A stretch of 13,709 nucleotides of DNA from Anaerolineaceae bacterium UBA6133. Its GTDB lineage: Bacteria; Chloroflexota; Anaerolineae; Anaerolineales; Anaerolineaceae. Shown here piece by piece: positions 1-6,392 of the stretch. How positions within the stretch are numbered: the first letter of the stretch is position 1; each line of letters opens with the position of its first letter. Below the pieces are notes generated by a model, which was not told the DNA's origin, ran no database searches, and was given only the letters and a program-made list of their open reading frames with translations. The DNA lies in the NCBI GenBank assembly GCA_002435825.1, contig DIVL01000026.1, positions 1 to 13,709 on the forward strand. The letters run 5' to 3'. The position numbers and the translations under genes are program-made.

Positions 1-51
1 TACATTAATATTGAGGCAATGCGGGTGTTAGGTTTTGCGCTAATAATCGTG

Positions 52-57
52 TATAAT
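52..57 (+). promoter_or_regulatory. -10 box of the rpsU-infA promoter
   Basis: A perfect TATAAT lies here and puts transcription start near position 64. No good -35 hexamer is visible at 16-18 nt spacing, so this is called from the -10 box alone and its position before a strongly expressed ribosomal gene. Confidence 0.6.
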
Positions 58-62
58 ATCTG

Positions 63-90
63 TTTGCGCGCGTCTGAAGACGCAGGCAAA
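63..90 (+). promoter_or_regulatory. hairpin in the rpsU mRNA leader
   Basis: TTTGC (63-67) pairs with GCAAA (86-90), and GCGTC (70-74) pairs with GACGC (79-83) around a TGAA loop, with a 2x2 internal loop between the stems. It sits almost exactly at the predicted 5' end of the transcript and leaves the Shine-Dalgarno at 105-114 free. It could stabilise the 5' end or bind a regulator such as bS21; the sequence alone does not decide this. It is not followed by a T run, so it is not a terminator. Confidence 0.5.
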
Positions 91-120
91 TATTTTAAGC
101 CCGGAAGGAGGTGAATAGCA

Positions 121-309
121 ATGGCAAGTGTAACTTTGAGACCAAATGAATCACAGGATTCTCTGCTCAAGCGCTTTCGCAAGAAGGTCGTGAAGAGTGG
201 TGTGCTCAGCACCGTGCGTCGCAAACGCTGGTTTGTTTCCAAGAGTGAGCAGCGCAGAATGGACAAGAAAAAGGCTGTTCGTCGTTCCTACCGGAAGTCG
301 TACGATTGA
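121..309 (+). CDS. rpsU: 30S ribosomal protein bS21
   Basis: This 62-residue, strongly basic protein matches bS21. It begins MASVTLRPNES, followed by the typical segment with SLLKRFRKKV and the Arg/Lys-rich stretch VRRKRWF. The C-terminus (KKKAVRRSYRKSYD) is basic, as in the family, and the length is normal (roughly 55-71 residues). bS21 sits on the 30S platform near the 3' end of 16S rRNA and helps initiation. The ATG is fixed by a near-ideal Shine-Dalgarno, AAGGAGGTGA at 105-114, six bases upstream. It is the first gene of an operon with infA, whose start follows 23 nt after the stop. Confidence 0.96.
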   Translation: MASVTLRPNESQDSLLKRFRKKVVKSGVLSTVRRKRWFVSKSEQRRMDKKKAVRRSYRKSYD

Positions 310-332
310 TGAAAGCCAGGAAGTGAGGTTTT

Positions 333-584
333 ATGGCTAAAGAAGATGAGAAGATTACAGTTGATGGCACGATTATTGAAGCCCTTCCCGGAACACAATT
401 TCGGGTGAGGCTTGATAACGGTCACGAAGTGCTGGCATATCTTTCCGGTCGCATGCGTCGTTATTACATCCGTATTCTCTTAGGAGACTCTGTGCGGGTG
501 GAAATGTCGCCTTATGATTTGGATCGCGGTCGGATTGTCTACAGACAACGCCGCCCAAATTCATCCGAACCACAGGAATCCTAG
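333..584 (+). CDS. infA: translation initiation factor IF-1
   Basis: This 83-residue protein is IF-1, a single S1/OB-fold domain that binds the 30S A site during initiation. Diagnostic segments are MAKEDEKITVDGTIIEALPG, FRVRLDNGHEVLAYLSGRMR, YYIRILLGDSVRVEMSPYDL and the ending RGRIVYRQR. The usual length is about 72 residues; this one carries about ten extra C-terminal residues (RPNSSEPQES). A GAGG-type Shine-Dalgarno lies just before the ATG. It is cotranscribed with rpsU instead of sitting in the spc/alpha ribosomal operon where infA is usually found, so the genome may hold a second copy or this may be the lineage's normal position. An intrinsic terminator follows directly. Confidence 0.96.
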   Translation: MAKEDEKITVDGTIIEALPGTQFRVRLDNGHEVLAYLSGRMRRYYIRILLGDSVRVEMSPYDLDRGRIVYRQRRPNSSEPQES

Positions 585-597
585 CTCTTGTCTTGAT

Positions 598-630
598 ACA
601 GCCCTCCTTTTGCGGGGGGCTGTTTTTTTT
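598..630 (+). terminator. intrinsic terminator of rpsU-infA
   Basis: ACAGCCCTCC (598-607) pairs with GGGGGGCTGT (614-623) over ten base pairs with one G-T wobble, a six-base loop and an immediate run of eight T. Confidence 0.93.
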
Positions 631-643
631 ATCCCAACTTGGA

Positions 644-649
644 TACAAT
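644..649 (+). promoter_or_regulatory. -10 box of a probable leaderless promoter for the GNAT gene
   Basis: TACAAT (5/6 match to TATAAT) ends eight bases before the ATG at 657, so transcription would start at or next to the start codon. The preceding terminator would isolate the gene from infA. No convincing -35 is visible, because that position falls in the terminator T run. Confidence 0.4.
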
Positions 650-656
650 CCAGACT

Positions 657-1619
657 ATGCTGACACCACAGACCCCACCGGGAGCGATACGCAGTTTTGA
701 TTTGGCAGGCGATGGCGAGATTGTCGCCAATCTGATCGAGGAAGCGTTTTCTTTGAAAAATGATCCTGACGGACAATACGTGCTGATCCAGATGCGCGAA
801 AATGCCCGCAGACTCAAACACGCCAGTTGGATACCTCTGACAGGACCAGCCTTGGGTTATGTCTGGCAAGTCGGCGGTCGTTTGGTGGGCAACATCTCGG
901 TTATGCCCTACACTCACAAAGCTTCCCGGCTGCATTTGATCGCCAACGTGGCTGTGGACCCAGCATTTCGCGGTCAGGGAATTGCCAAAGCACTGATCGC
1001 GCGCGCCCTGCGTTTCAGCCGCCAGGCTGGCGTGAGAGAGGTTTGGCTTCAGGTCAAGCGCGACAACGAAGTTGCCATCCGAATGTATGAGCAGTTTGGT
1101 TTTCAGCAGGATCACTGCCTGGATATCTGGAAAAAAAGCGGCTCGCAGAAAGCAAATCAAACGCAACATTATCGTTATCCGAGTTTGTATGAGGTTCGCA
1201 ATCGGGAATTTGGCGATTGGCAAAGCCAAAAAGAGTGGCTCAGGCTCAACTATCCCCCAGCCACGCGCTGGTATTCTGCTTTGGAATTTGGCAATCTCTC
1301 GCCCTGGGCATGGTTGAACCCCTTGAATTGGGTGAATTTAATCGAGCTCAGCCATTACAGCTTGTGCGTGGGGGAGCAATTGGCGGCTGTTTTGAGTTTC
1401 CAGCGGACGGTTTTACGATCTGACAACCTCTACATCGCTGCTCCCCAGACTTCTGCCGAAAACGAGCATGTGGGCGTTTTGTTGACCCATTTTCTGCAGG
1501 AGAATTGGACGGGCAAGCCGCTCGTGGTGGAATACCCAAAAGGCAGGGCTGTGCGTGGCTTTGAAAGCAGTGGTTTCACTTTAGCGCGTACTTTACTCTG
1601 GATGCATGCCAATCTATAA
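657..1619 (+). CDS. GNAT family N-acetyltransferase
   Basis: A GNAT acetyltransferase that would transfer an acetyl group from acetyl-CoA to an amine; the substrate is not identifiable. The GNAT core is in the N-terminal half. The acetyl-CoA-binding motif A reads VAVDPAFRGQGIAKALI, with RGQGIA at residues 105-110, and the late-core segment is EVAIRMYEQFGF. The remaining 150 or so residues have no motif I recognise and may be a degenerate second GNAT-like lobe. The protein is 320 residues from the ATG at 657. An in-frame TTG at 639 would add six residues, but it abuts the terminator and overlaps the proposed -10 box, and neither start has a Shine-Dalgarno, so I prefer a leaderless ATG start. 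Confidence 0.85.
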   Translation: MLTPQTPPGAIRSFDLAGDGEIVANLIEEAFSLKNDPDGQYVLIQMRENARRLKHASWIPLTGPALGYVWQVGGRLVGNISVMPYTHKASRLHLIANVAVDPAFRGQGIAKALIARALRFSRQAGVREVWLQVKRDNEVAIRMYEQFGFQQDHCLDIWKKSGSQKANQTQHYRYPSLYEVRNREFGDWQSQKEWLRLNYPPATRWYSALEFGNLSPWAWLNPLNWVNLIELSHYSLCVGEQLAAVLSFQRTVLRSDNLYIAAPQTSAENEHVGVLLTHFLQENWTGKPLVVEYPKGRAVRGFESSGFTLARTLLWMHANL

Positions 1620-1621
1620 AA

Positions 1622-1648
1622 AAAAGCCTGCATTTTGTGCAGGCTTTT
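1622..1648. terminator. bidirectional terminator between convergent genes
   Basis: AAAAGCCTGCA (1622-1632) pairs perfectly with TGCAGGCTTTT (1638-1648) around a five-base loop, giving an 11 bp stem with A/T tails on both strands. It lies between the GNAT stop (1619) and the stop of the minus-strand small gene (1665), so it can serve both. Confidence 0.9.
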
Positions 1649-1664
1649 GGTTGAAATCCAAATC

Positions 1665-1853
1665 TTAGAGTTCTTCGTCGACGACGATTTCTACTAATTT
1701 CAGGAATTCCTGCCATTCTTCTTTAAAGAAATGCAGGGTCACATTGTTGAGTTCCAGATGATAGGTTGATTCGCCGTCTGGTTCATCAGCTCGCCAGGCG
1801 AGATAGTTCTCGGTTTCGGCAATGGTAGTGGTTACAGGTTCTTCGTTTTCCAT
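1665..1853 (-). CDS. small acidic hypothetical protein
   Basis: This 62-residue protein belongs to no family I can name. It is rich in Glu and Asp, with no signal peptide or membrane segment. The middle and end (YHLELNNVTLHFFKEEWQEF, then a Val/Leu-rich stretch and VDEEL) look like a beta strand followed by an amphipathic helix, a compact fold and not random coding. Reality as a gene is supported by an AAGGAG Shine-Dalgarno 5 bases or so before the ATG, a GATAAT -10-like box at 1883-1878, and the shared terminator right after its stop. The upstream AI-2E transporter gene ends 58 nt before it on the same strand, so readthrough cotranscription is also possible. Confidence 0.7.
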   Translation of the reverse strand: MENEEPVTTTIAETENYLAWRADEPDGESTYHLELNNVTLHFFKEEWQEFLKLVEIVVDEEL

Positions 1854-1911
1854 AGTATCTCCTTGGTTTATTGATCAATTATCTCATAAATAGGATCGTA
1901 ATGCTACTTAA

Positions 1912-3297
1912 TCATTCGATTTTTTTCGTTTCTTGCGTTTTGACTTTTTTCTTGGTCCATTTATCCGTCAAAACTCTGACCTTTACCACTGTCTGCTTCA
2001 GCCAGGCATTGAGGGGAGCGGTAGTTTTCTTGAACCAAGCCCTGACATGCCCGAGGGGTTTTTTGAGCCAGGCTCGGATGCGTTTACCTAATTTGCGCAA
2101 GGCAACCAGCAGCGCGGGCTCCTTGGGCTTGCGATAATACGCCATGCCTTCCCAGGGATCCTGATCGAAAATCTTTTTTGTGGCATAACCCAAAAGCAGC
2201 TTCAGTGTCGCGACTGTAGGGGCGGCAAGCATGATGCCCAGCAGCCCGAATATCTGCCCGCCAATCAGAGCGGATATCATGATCGCAGCGGGATGCACTT
2301 CCAGAGTCTCACCCATTAATTTTGGAGTGAGCACGTTGTCGAGGATCATATCGATCACCATCGCGATAGCCAGGACCAGGACAACATACATTAATTTTGA
2401 AAGCCCAAAGGGTGTGGGATCCTGCATAATGGCGCCGATGATGAAACCAATCCAACCGATCCAGGCACCAATATATGGGATAAAGCGACCCAAACCAGCG
2501 ATGATTGCCAAAACAAGGAAATAAGGTAGACCGAGGATGCCGAGGACGATGCTGTAGGTGATGATTGATATCGCCACGACTGTGAACTCACCACGGATAA
2601 AGGCATTAAAAATCTTGGTGATCTCAAAACCAAGACGGCGGAAATCTTTTTCAAACCCTTTTACATTGACGTTGAGCAACTGCCCTCGGACTCCGTTGGT
2701 CTCGGATGTGATGAAAAATGAGACCATGTAAGTGATCACCAGGTTGAACAGGAAGCCTCCCACAACACCCACTAATTTTCCTGCCTGTGTAGCAGCTGGC
2801 TGCAGGTATTCAGTGAGAGTCTGGGAAATAATGTCTGTGTCAAGGTAGGGCAAAGTGAAATTAAACGGTCCGACGGTGATAATTCGGTTAGACCAGGTCT
2901 CGAGGAAGGAGGTCAACCCGCCGACATTCTGAGTAAGACTGTCAAACAGGTTTTGCACCTGCGTGGCAATGGTGGTACCAGCATTAGCAAACAGCCAAAT
3001 CACCAGCCCAGCGATCAGCAAGTAAACGATGGCAGTCGCTATGCGCCAGGAGATCTTCAGGCGGTTGTTGATCAGGTTGCAGATCGGGTAAAGCAAAAAA
3101 GAAATGATGAAGGCAGTGATCACCAACTTGAAATACTCGTTAAAGCGGATAATCAGTGCAAGCAGTCCGGCAATTAATAAAAGCCCGACGACTAGTTTGG
3201 TTGCCCACCCCCAGCGAGGTGAATCCGGCGAACGTTTGTTATTAGGTTCGGGTTCGATCGGCTCAGGTATTTGGATTTGATTAGTTTTCTCTGTCAC
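1912..3297 (-). CDS. AI-2E family transporter (PerM/DUF20)
   Basis: This 461-residue inner-membrane protein belongs to the AI-2E/PerM permease family. Members have been linked to autoinducer-2 export or Na+/H+ antiport, so the substrate here is unknown. The N-terminus is cytoplasmic and proline/acid-rich (residues 1-30). Three hydrophobic segments follow, then a soluble loop, then further segments with the family hallmarks GLGRFIPYIGAWIGW, DNVLTPKLMGETLEVHP and ALIGGQIFGLLGIMLAAP. After the last membrane segment comes an unusually long basic tail (about residues 385-461) with three 11-residue repeats starting RAWLKK, RAWFKK and NAWLKQ. The start codon is GTG with no Shine-Dalgarno. A TAAAAT box six bases upstream suggests a leaderless transcript. 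Confidence 0.9.
   Translation of the reverse strand: MTEKTNQIQIPEPIEPEPNNKRSPDSPRWGWATKLVVGLLLIAGLLALIIRFNEYFKLVITAFIISFLLYPICNLINNRLKISWRIATAIVYLLIAGLVIWLFANAGTTIATQVQNLFDSLTQNVGGLTSFLETWSNRIITVGPFNFTLPYLDTDIISQTLTEYLQPAATQAGKLVGVVGGFLFNLVITYMVSFFITSETNGVRGQLLNVNVKGFEKDFRRLGFEITKIFNAFIRGEFTVVAISIITYSIVLGILGLPYFLVLAIIAGLGRFIPYIGAWIGWIGFIIGAIMQDPTPFGLSKLMYVVLVLAIAMVIDMILDNVLTPKLMGETLEVHPAAIMISALIGGQIFGLLGIMLAAPTVATLKLLLGYATKKIFDQDPWEGMAYYRKPKEPALLVALRKLGKRIRAWLKKPLGHVRAWFKKTTAPLNAWLKQTVVKVRVLTDKWTKKKVKTQETKKIE
1978..2076 (-). repeat. three 11-residue (33 bp) repeats coding the transporter tail
   Basis: Residues 408-418, 419-429 and 430-440 of the AI-2E transporter align as three consecutive 11-residue units. 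Each has the pattern [R/N]-A-W-[L/F]-K-[K/Q], followed by five residues ending in V or L. The period matches a hendecad amphipathic helix with Trp and Leu/Val on one side and Lys/Arg on the other. DNA identity between units is only partial, so the repeat is old or kept at protein level. Confidence 0.7.
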
Positions 3298-3303
3298 AAA
3301 TTG

Positions 3304-3331
3304 ATTTTACGCTAAAAAAGCCAAAGTGCAA
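3304..3331 (-). promoter_or_regulatory. promoter of the AI-2E transporter gene (leaderless)
   Basis: On the minus strand TTGCAC (3331-3326) and TAAAAT (3309-3304) are separated by 16 bases. Six bases follow before the GTG at 3297, so the transcription start would coincide with the start codon. The -35 matches TTGACA in three positions only. Confidence 0.5.
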
Positions 3332-3383
3332 CACGGGACTTTGTTAAAACGCTTCCAAAACTCACCCTGATGAAATTAGCGGG

Positions 3384-3389
3384 TAAAAT
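3384..3389 (+). promoter_or_regulatory. -10 box before the aldo/keto reductase operon
   Basis: TAAAAT (5/6) lies 26 bases before the ATG at 3416, which leaves room for a leader with a weak GAGAAAG Shine-Dalgarno. No clear -35 is seen. Confidence 0.4.
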
Positions 3390-3415
3390 AGACCTGAAAT
3401 CGAGAAAGAATTCTA

Positions 3416-4567
3416 ATGGAATACAGAAAATTTGGAAAATTGGACCTGAATGTATCCGCACTGGGCTTTGGCTGCATGCGCTTGCCTGTTGTGGATGGCG
3501 ACAGCGGAAAAATTGATGAGCCTGTTGCGACAGCAATGCTGCGGAAGGCAATTGACCAGGGGCTGAACTATGTGGATACAGCCTGGTCCTATCATTCCGA
3601 GCAAAGTGAGCCATTTGTGGGGCGTGTTCTGAAGGATGGTTATCGCGAGAAGGTTTTTTTGGCAACAAAAATGCCGTCCTGGCTGGTCAATTCGCCTGAG
3701 GATTTGGAACGACTTTTCAACACTCAACTTGAGCGGCTTCAGACAGATCACATCGATTTTTACCTTCTGCACTCTCTAAACGCAGGTTATTGGGATAATT
3801 ACCTGAAAGTCAAAGTGTTCGATTGGGCTGAACGGAAGTTGGCTGAAGGTCAGATCCGCCACCTGGGTTTTTCATTCCATGACCGCTACGAGGTTTTTGA
3901 CAGGATCCTGAATGGTTACGACAATTGGGATTTCTGCCAGCTGCAGTACAACTACATGGATGTTGACGAGCAGGCTGGACGGCGCGGCGTGCTCGAGGCG
4001 GCAGAGAAGGGGCTCGGGGTGATCGTGATGGAGCCTTTGCGCGGGGGTAAGCTGGCGGTACAGGATCCACCAGCGCAGGTCGCTGAAGCTTACAGCCACA
4101 GCCAGCGCGATTGGACCATGGCAGAATGGGCTCTGCAATGGCTTTGGGATCAGCAGGAAGTATCTTTGCTGCTTTCAGGCATGTCCACCATGGAGCAGGT
4201 GAAGCAAAACCTACAGAGTGCTTCGCGTTCTGGCGTTGGAAGCTTTAGCGATGACGATCATGCGACGATTAGCCGGGTTCAGCAAGCCTGGTCCGGGCTG
4301 GCGCCTGTGCCCTGCACAAGCTGCGAGTATTGCTTGCCGTGTCCAAGCGGCGTCCAAATCCCCCGCGTTTTCAAGCTCTATAACGAATCGGTCATGTACG
4401 ACCGTCAAGGGCGTGGGAAAAACGCTTACCAGAATGACTTTAAAGACGATCAGAGAGCGGATATGTGCGTTGAATGCGGTCAATGCGAGGACCTGTGCCC
4501 GCAAAGCATCCAGATCATCCAACAACTGAAGGATGCGCACTCATATCTGACGGGAGAATCTGCTTGA
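3416..4567 (+). CDS. aldo/keto reductase with C-terminal [4Fe-4S] ferredoxin domain
   Basis: This 383-residue protein joins an aldo/keto reductase barrel (about residues 1-285) to a ferredoxin-like tail. The family's catalytic tetrad is visible as D54 and Y59 (DTAWSYH), K85 (ATKMP) and H119 (LLHSL). The tail has two Cys clusters: C300-C303-C306-C309-Pro, and C351-C354-C357-C361-Pro. The spacing fits two [4Fe-4S] centres, with the first cluster slightly compressed. The domain pair is a known predicted-oxidoreductase architecture common in anaerobes. The substrate is unknown, and electron transfer between Fe-S centres and a barrel-bound cofactor is inference. Its stop overlaps the TTG start of the DUF2085 gene by four bases, so the two are probably coupled. 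Confidence 0.92.
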   Translation: MEYRKFGKLDLNVSALGFGCMRLPVVDGDSGKIDEPVATAMLRKAIDQGLNYVDTAWSYHSEQSEPFVGRVLKDGYREKVFLATKMPSWLVNSPEDLERLFNTQLERLQTDHIDFYLLHSLNAGYWDNYLKVKVFDWAERKLAEGQIRHLGFSFHDRYEVFDRILNGYDNWDFCQLQYNYMDVDEQAGRRGVLEAAEKGLGVIVMEPLRGGKLAVQDPPAQVAEAYSHSQRDWTMAEWALQWLWDQQEVSLLLSGMSTMEQVKQNLQSASRSGVGSFSDDDHATISRVQQAWSGLAPVPCTSCEYCLPCPSGVQIPRVFKLYNESVMYDRQGRGKNAYQNDFKDDQRADMCVECGQCEDLCPQSIQIIQQLKDAHSYLTGESA

Positions 4568-5382
4568 TCACACCAAGCCCGGCAGAACCAGTATCAAGGA
4601 AAGACCAACCCTGGATCATCCTGGCTGGTCTGGCATTTTTGGCTGTCCTGATCGCCTGGCTGTGGTTTACTCCTCCAGGTTTCTGGGGAAAACTGCGCGC
4701 GCTCGGCTATGCCGTCTGCCACCAACTGGAAGAACGTTCTTTCTGTGTCCACGGTCTTTGCTCGCCGCTTTGTGCCCGCTGCACGGGGATGTACCTGGGG
4801 GCGTTCCTTTCGCTGGGATACCAGGCGTTTCAAGGACGCAAGGCGAAGTTCCCCCCGGTTTGGGTGATCGTGGCGCTGGTGCTTTTGTTTGGCTGGTTCG
4901 GGGTGGACGGCTTGAACTCCTTCCTGCATTTCTTCCCCAATTTTTCCGGTATTTATGAACCAACCAACCTGCTCAGACTGATCACGGGCATGGGCGTGGG
5001 TTTGGGGATTGGCACTTTGCTGTATGTGCTCTTCAATCGTACTGCCTGGAGCAACTGGGTGGACGCGTCGCCCTACAAAAAATGGTACGCCTTCCCGTTG
5101 CTGCTCGCTCTGGCTGCATTTTTGATTCTAATCATCCAGACGAATCATCCACTGGTGATCTATCCGGTGATGGTAATCTCCGGGTTAGGGGTTTTGCTGG
5201 TTCTGAGCAGTGTCTATACCGTGGTGGCGTTAATGATCCTCAGGCGGGAGAATGCCCAACTGCACTGGCGGGAGCTGCTGCTGCCAATCCTGATGGGCAT
5301 GACGATTGCTTTGCTGCAAATATTGCTAACGTCATGGCTGCGCCTGGCGTTAACTGGCACGTGGGAGCCGCTAAACCTCTGA
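4564..5382 (+). CDS. DUF2085 family membrane protein
   Basis: A 272-residue polytopic membrane protein of the DUF2085 family, function unknown. After a first hydrophobic segment (about residues 17-35) it carries the family signature CHQLEERSF...PLCARCTGMYLG. The Cys/His set is C52, H53, C61, H63, C66, C70 and C73, which could bind a metal or an Fe-S cluster near the membrane surface. About six more hydrophobic segments follow. I chose the TTG at 4564: it has GGGAG (4553-4557) at good spacing, it gives a sensible N-terminus, and it overlaps the stop of the upstream reductase by four bases. An ATG at 4474 would instead read through 90 nt of the reductase's second ferredoxin motif in another frame. 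Confidence 0.82.
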   Translation: MITPSPAEPVSRKDQPWIILAGLAFLAVLIAWLWFTPPGFWGKLRALGYAVCHQLEERSFCVHGLCSPLCARCTGMYLGAFLSLGYQAFQGRKAKFPPVWVIVALVLLFGWFGVDGLNSFLHFFPNFSGIYEPTNLLRLITGMGVGLGIGTLLYVLFNRTAWSNWVDASPYKKWYAFPLLLALAAFLILIIQTNHPLVIYPVMVISGLGVLLVLSSVYTVVALMILRRENAQLHWRELLLPILMGMTIALLQILLTSWLRLALTGTWEPLNL

Positions 5383-5412
5383 TTTTCTACTGTCTATCGG
5401 AATAAGAGTGGC

Positions 5413-5418
5413 TATAAT
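5413..5418 (+). promoter_or_regulatory. -10 box of the DUF4126 operon
   Basis: A perfect TATAAT lies between the DUF2085 stop (5382) and the DUF4126 ATG (5459), placing transcription start near 5425. No good -35 hexamer is visible. Confidence 0.5.
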
Positions 5419-5458
5419 GTAGGAGTTGAGGAATATCTCAACAATAAGGAAGGAATCA

Positions 5459-6040
5459 ATGACAGAAGTTATTAGTGGAATTCTTGGGGCGTTTGGTCTG
5501 TCGCTTTCGGCAGGTCTCAACGCCTACATTCCATTGCTGGTGGTTTCACTGCTGGCAAAATTTACCGATCTGATCGAACTGGCAAAACCCTGGGATGCCC
5601 TGGAAAGCTGGTGGACGATCGGCGTGTTAGGGGTTTTGGTAATCGTGGAAGCGATTGCTGATAAAGTTCCGGTGGTTGATCACGTCAATGACGCCATCCA
5701 AACCTTCATCCGGCCGACGGCCGGAGCTATTCTATTCGCCGCCAGTGCTAAATCCATCACCGAGATCAATCCAGTGTTGTCGCTGATTTGCGGCTTGTTG
5801 GTGGCCGGCTCGGTGCACGCTGCCAAATCAGTGGTTGCCAGACCTGTGGTGGATGTTGCTACAGCGGGGATGGGCACGCCAGTGGTCAGTACCCTCGAAG
5901 ATATTTTTGCCACCGTTGTTTCGGTATTATCCATCCTGGTTCCGATACTGATGGTTATCGTCGTGTTTTTGACCATTTGGCTGATCGCTTCTTTTGTAAA
6001 TCGCCGTCGCAAGCCAAAGACGGATATAAGTTCGGGTTAA
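5459..6040 (+). CDS. DUF4126 family membrane protein
   Basis: A 193-residue membrane protein resembling DUF4126, function unknown. It opens with a glycine-rich helix (GILGAFGLSLSAGLNAYIPL). A hydrophobic segment with VLVIVEAIADKVPVVDHVND follows, a combination characteristic of the family. It ends with a long hydrophobic helix and a positively charged tail (NRRRKPK), consistent with a cytoplasmic C-terminus. The ATG at 5459 is chosen because AGGAAGGAA (5447-5455) is well placed; the in-frame ATG at 5426 lies almost on the predicted transcription start and has no ribosome site. It is the first gene of a three-gene operon, and the next start is ten bases after its stop. Confidence 0.82.
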   Translation: MTEVISGILGAFGLSLSAGLNAYIPLLVVSLLAKFTDLIELAKPWDALESWWTIGVLGVLVIVEAIADKVPVVDHVNDAIQTFIRPTAGAILFAASAKSITEINPVLSLICGLLVAGSVHAAKSVVARPVVDVATAGMGTPVVSTLEDIFATVVSVLSILVPILMVIVVFLTIWLIASFVNRRRKPKTDISSG

Positions 6041-6050
6041 GGAGTCATAA

Positions 6051-6380
6051 ATGACAGAGCAAACGCATTCAAATCAGGAGCAGATCACTTCTGCATGGTC
6101 GATCATCAGTCTGATCGGCGGTATATCCAACTTCGTCGGGTTTCCCTTCTGGGGCGCTGTGGTGGCATTGATCACAGGCTACATCGCGAAATCCGAGATT
6201 GAAAAAGGTCATGGTCGGATCGGCGGCGAGCGCCTGGCAAAAGCCGGGTTGATCCTTGGCTGGATTGGCATTGGCTTGGGATTGCTCACTTTCTGCCTTG
6301 GTATGCTGATGTTCCTGGGAATTTTTGGCGGCATTGCGATATGTGGTCCACTCAGTGCGCTGATCAATTCTGTTCAATAA
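6051..6380 (+). CDS. DUF4190-like small membrane protein
   Basis: A 109-residue membrane protein. A short polar N-terminus (MTEQTHSNQEQ) is followed by a hydrophobic segment (about residues 14-45). A soluble linker with the DUF4190-type pattern GYIAKSEIEKGHGRIGGERL comes next, then AKAGLILGWIGIGLG and a last hydrophobic segment. The family's function is unknown. The Shine-Dalgarno TAAGGAG overlaps the stop codon of the upstream DUF4126 gene, which points to translation along one mRNA. Confidence 0.8.
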   Translation: MTEQTHSNQEQITSAWSIISLIGGISNFVGFPFWGAVVALITGYIAKSEIEKGHGRIGGERLAKAGLILGWIGIGLGLLTFCLGMLMFLGIFGGIAICGPLSALINSVQ

Positions 6381-6392
6381 GGAGATTTCTTA

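Noticed and set aside
561..1229. Long minus-strand open frame (222 codons) opposite the GNAT gene
   Set aside because: It runs antisense to a gene with clear family motifs, crosses an intrinsic terminator, and its product has no recognisable pattern.
1870..1879. Perfect palindrome ATTGATCAAT upstream of the small acidic gene
   Set aside because: Only ten bases and AT-rich, so likely by chance; there is no second site nearby.
3246..3256. GGTTCGATCGG, which resembles a tRNA T-loop
   Set aside because: It lies in the AI-2E transporter coding region, with no acceptor stem, anticodon arm or D arm around it.
3312..3772. Two overlapping minus-strand frames opposite the aldo/keto reductase start
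   Set aside because: They are antisense to the catalytic Asp/Tyr/Lys region of the reductase and have no ribosome site.
4474..4563. 30-residue upstream extension of the DUF2085 protein from an ATG at 4474
   Set aside because: It would read the reductase ferredoxin motif in another frame; the TTG at 4564 has a good ribosome site and a coupled overlap.
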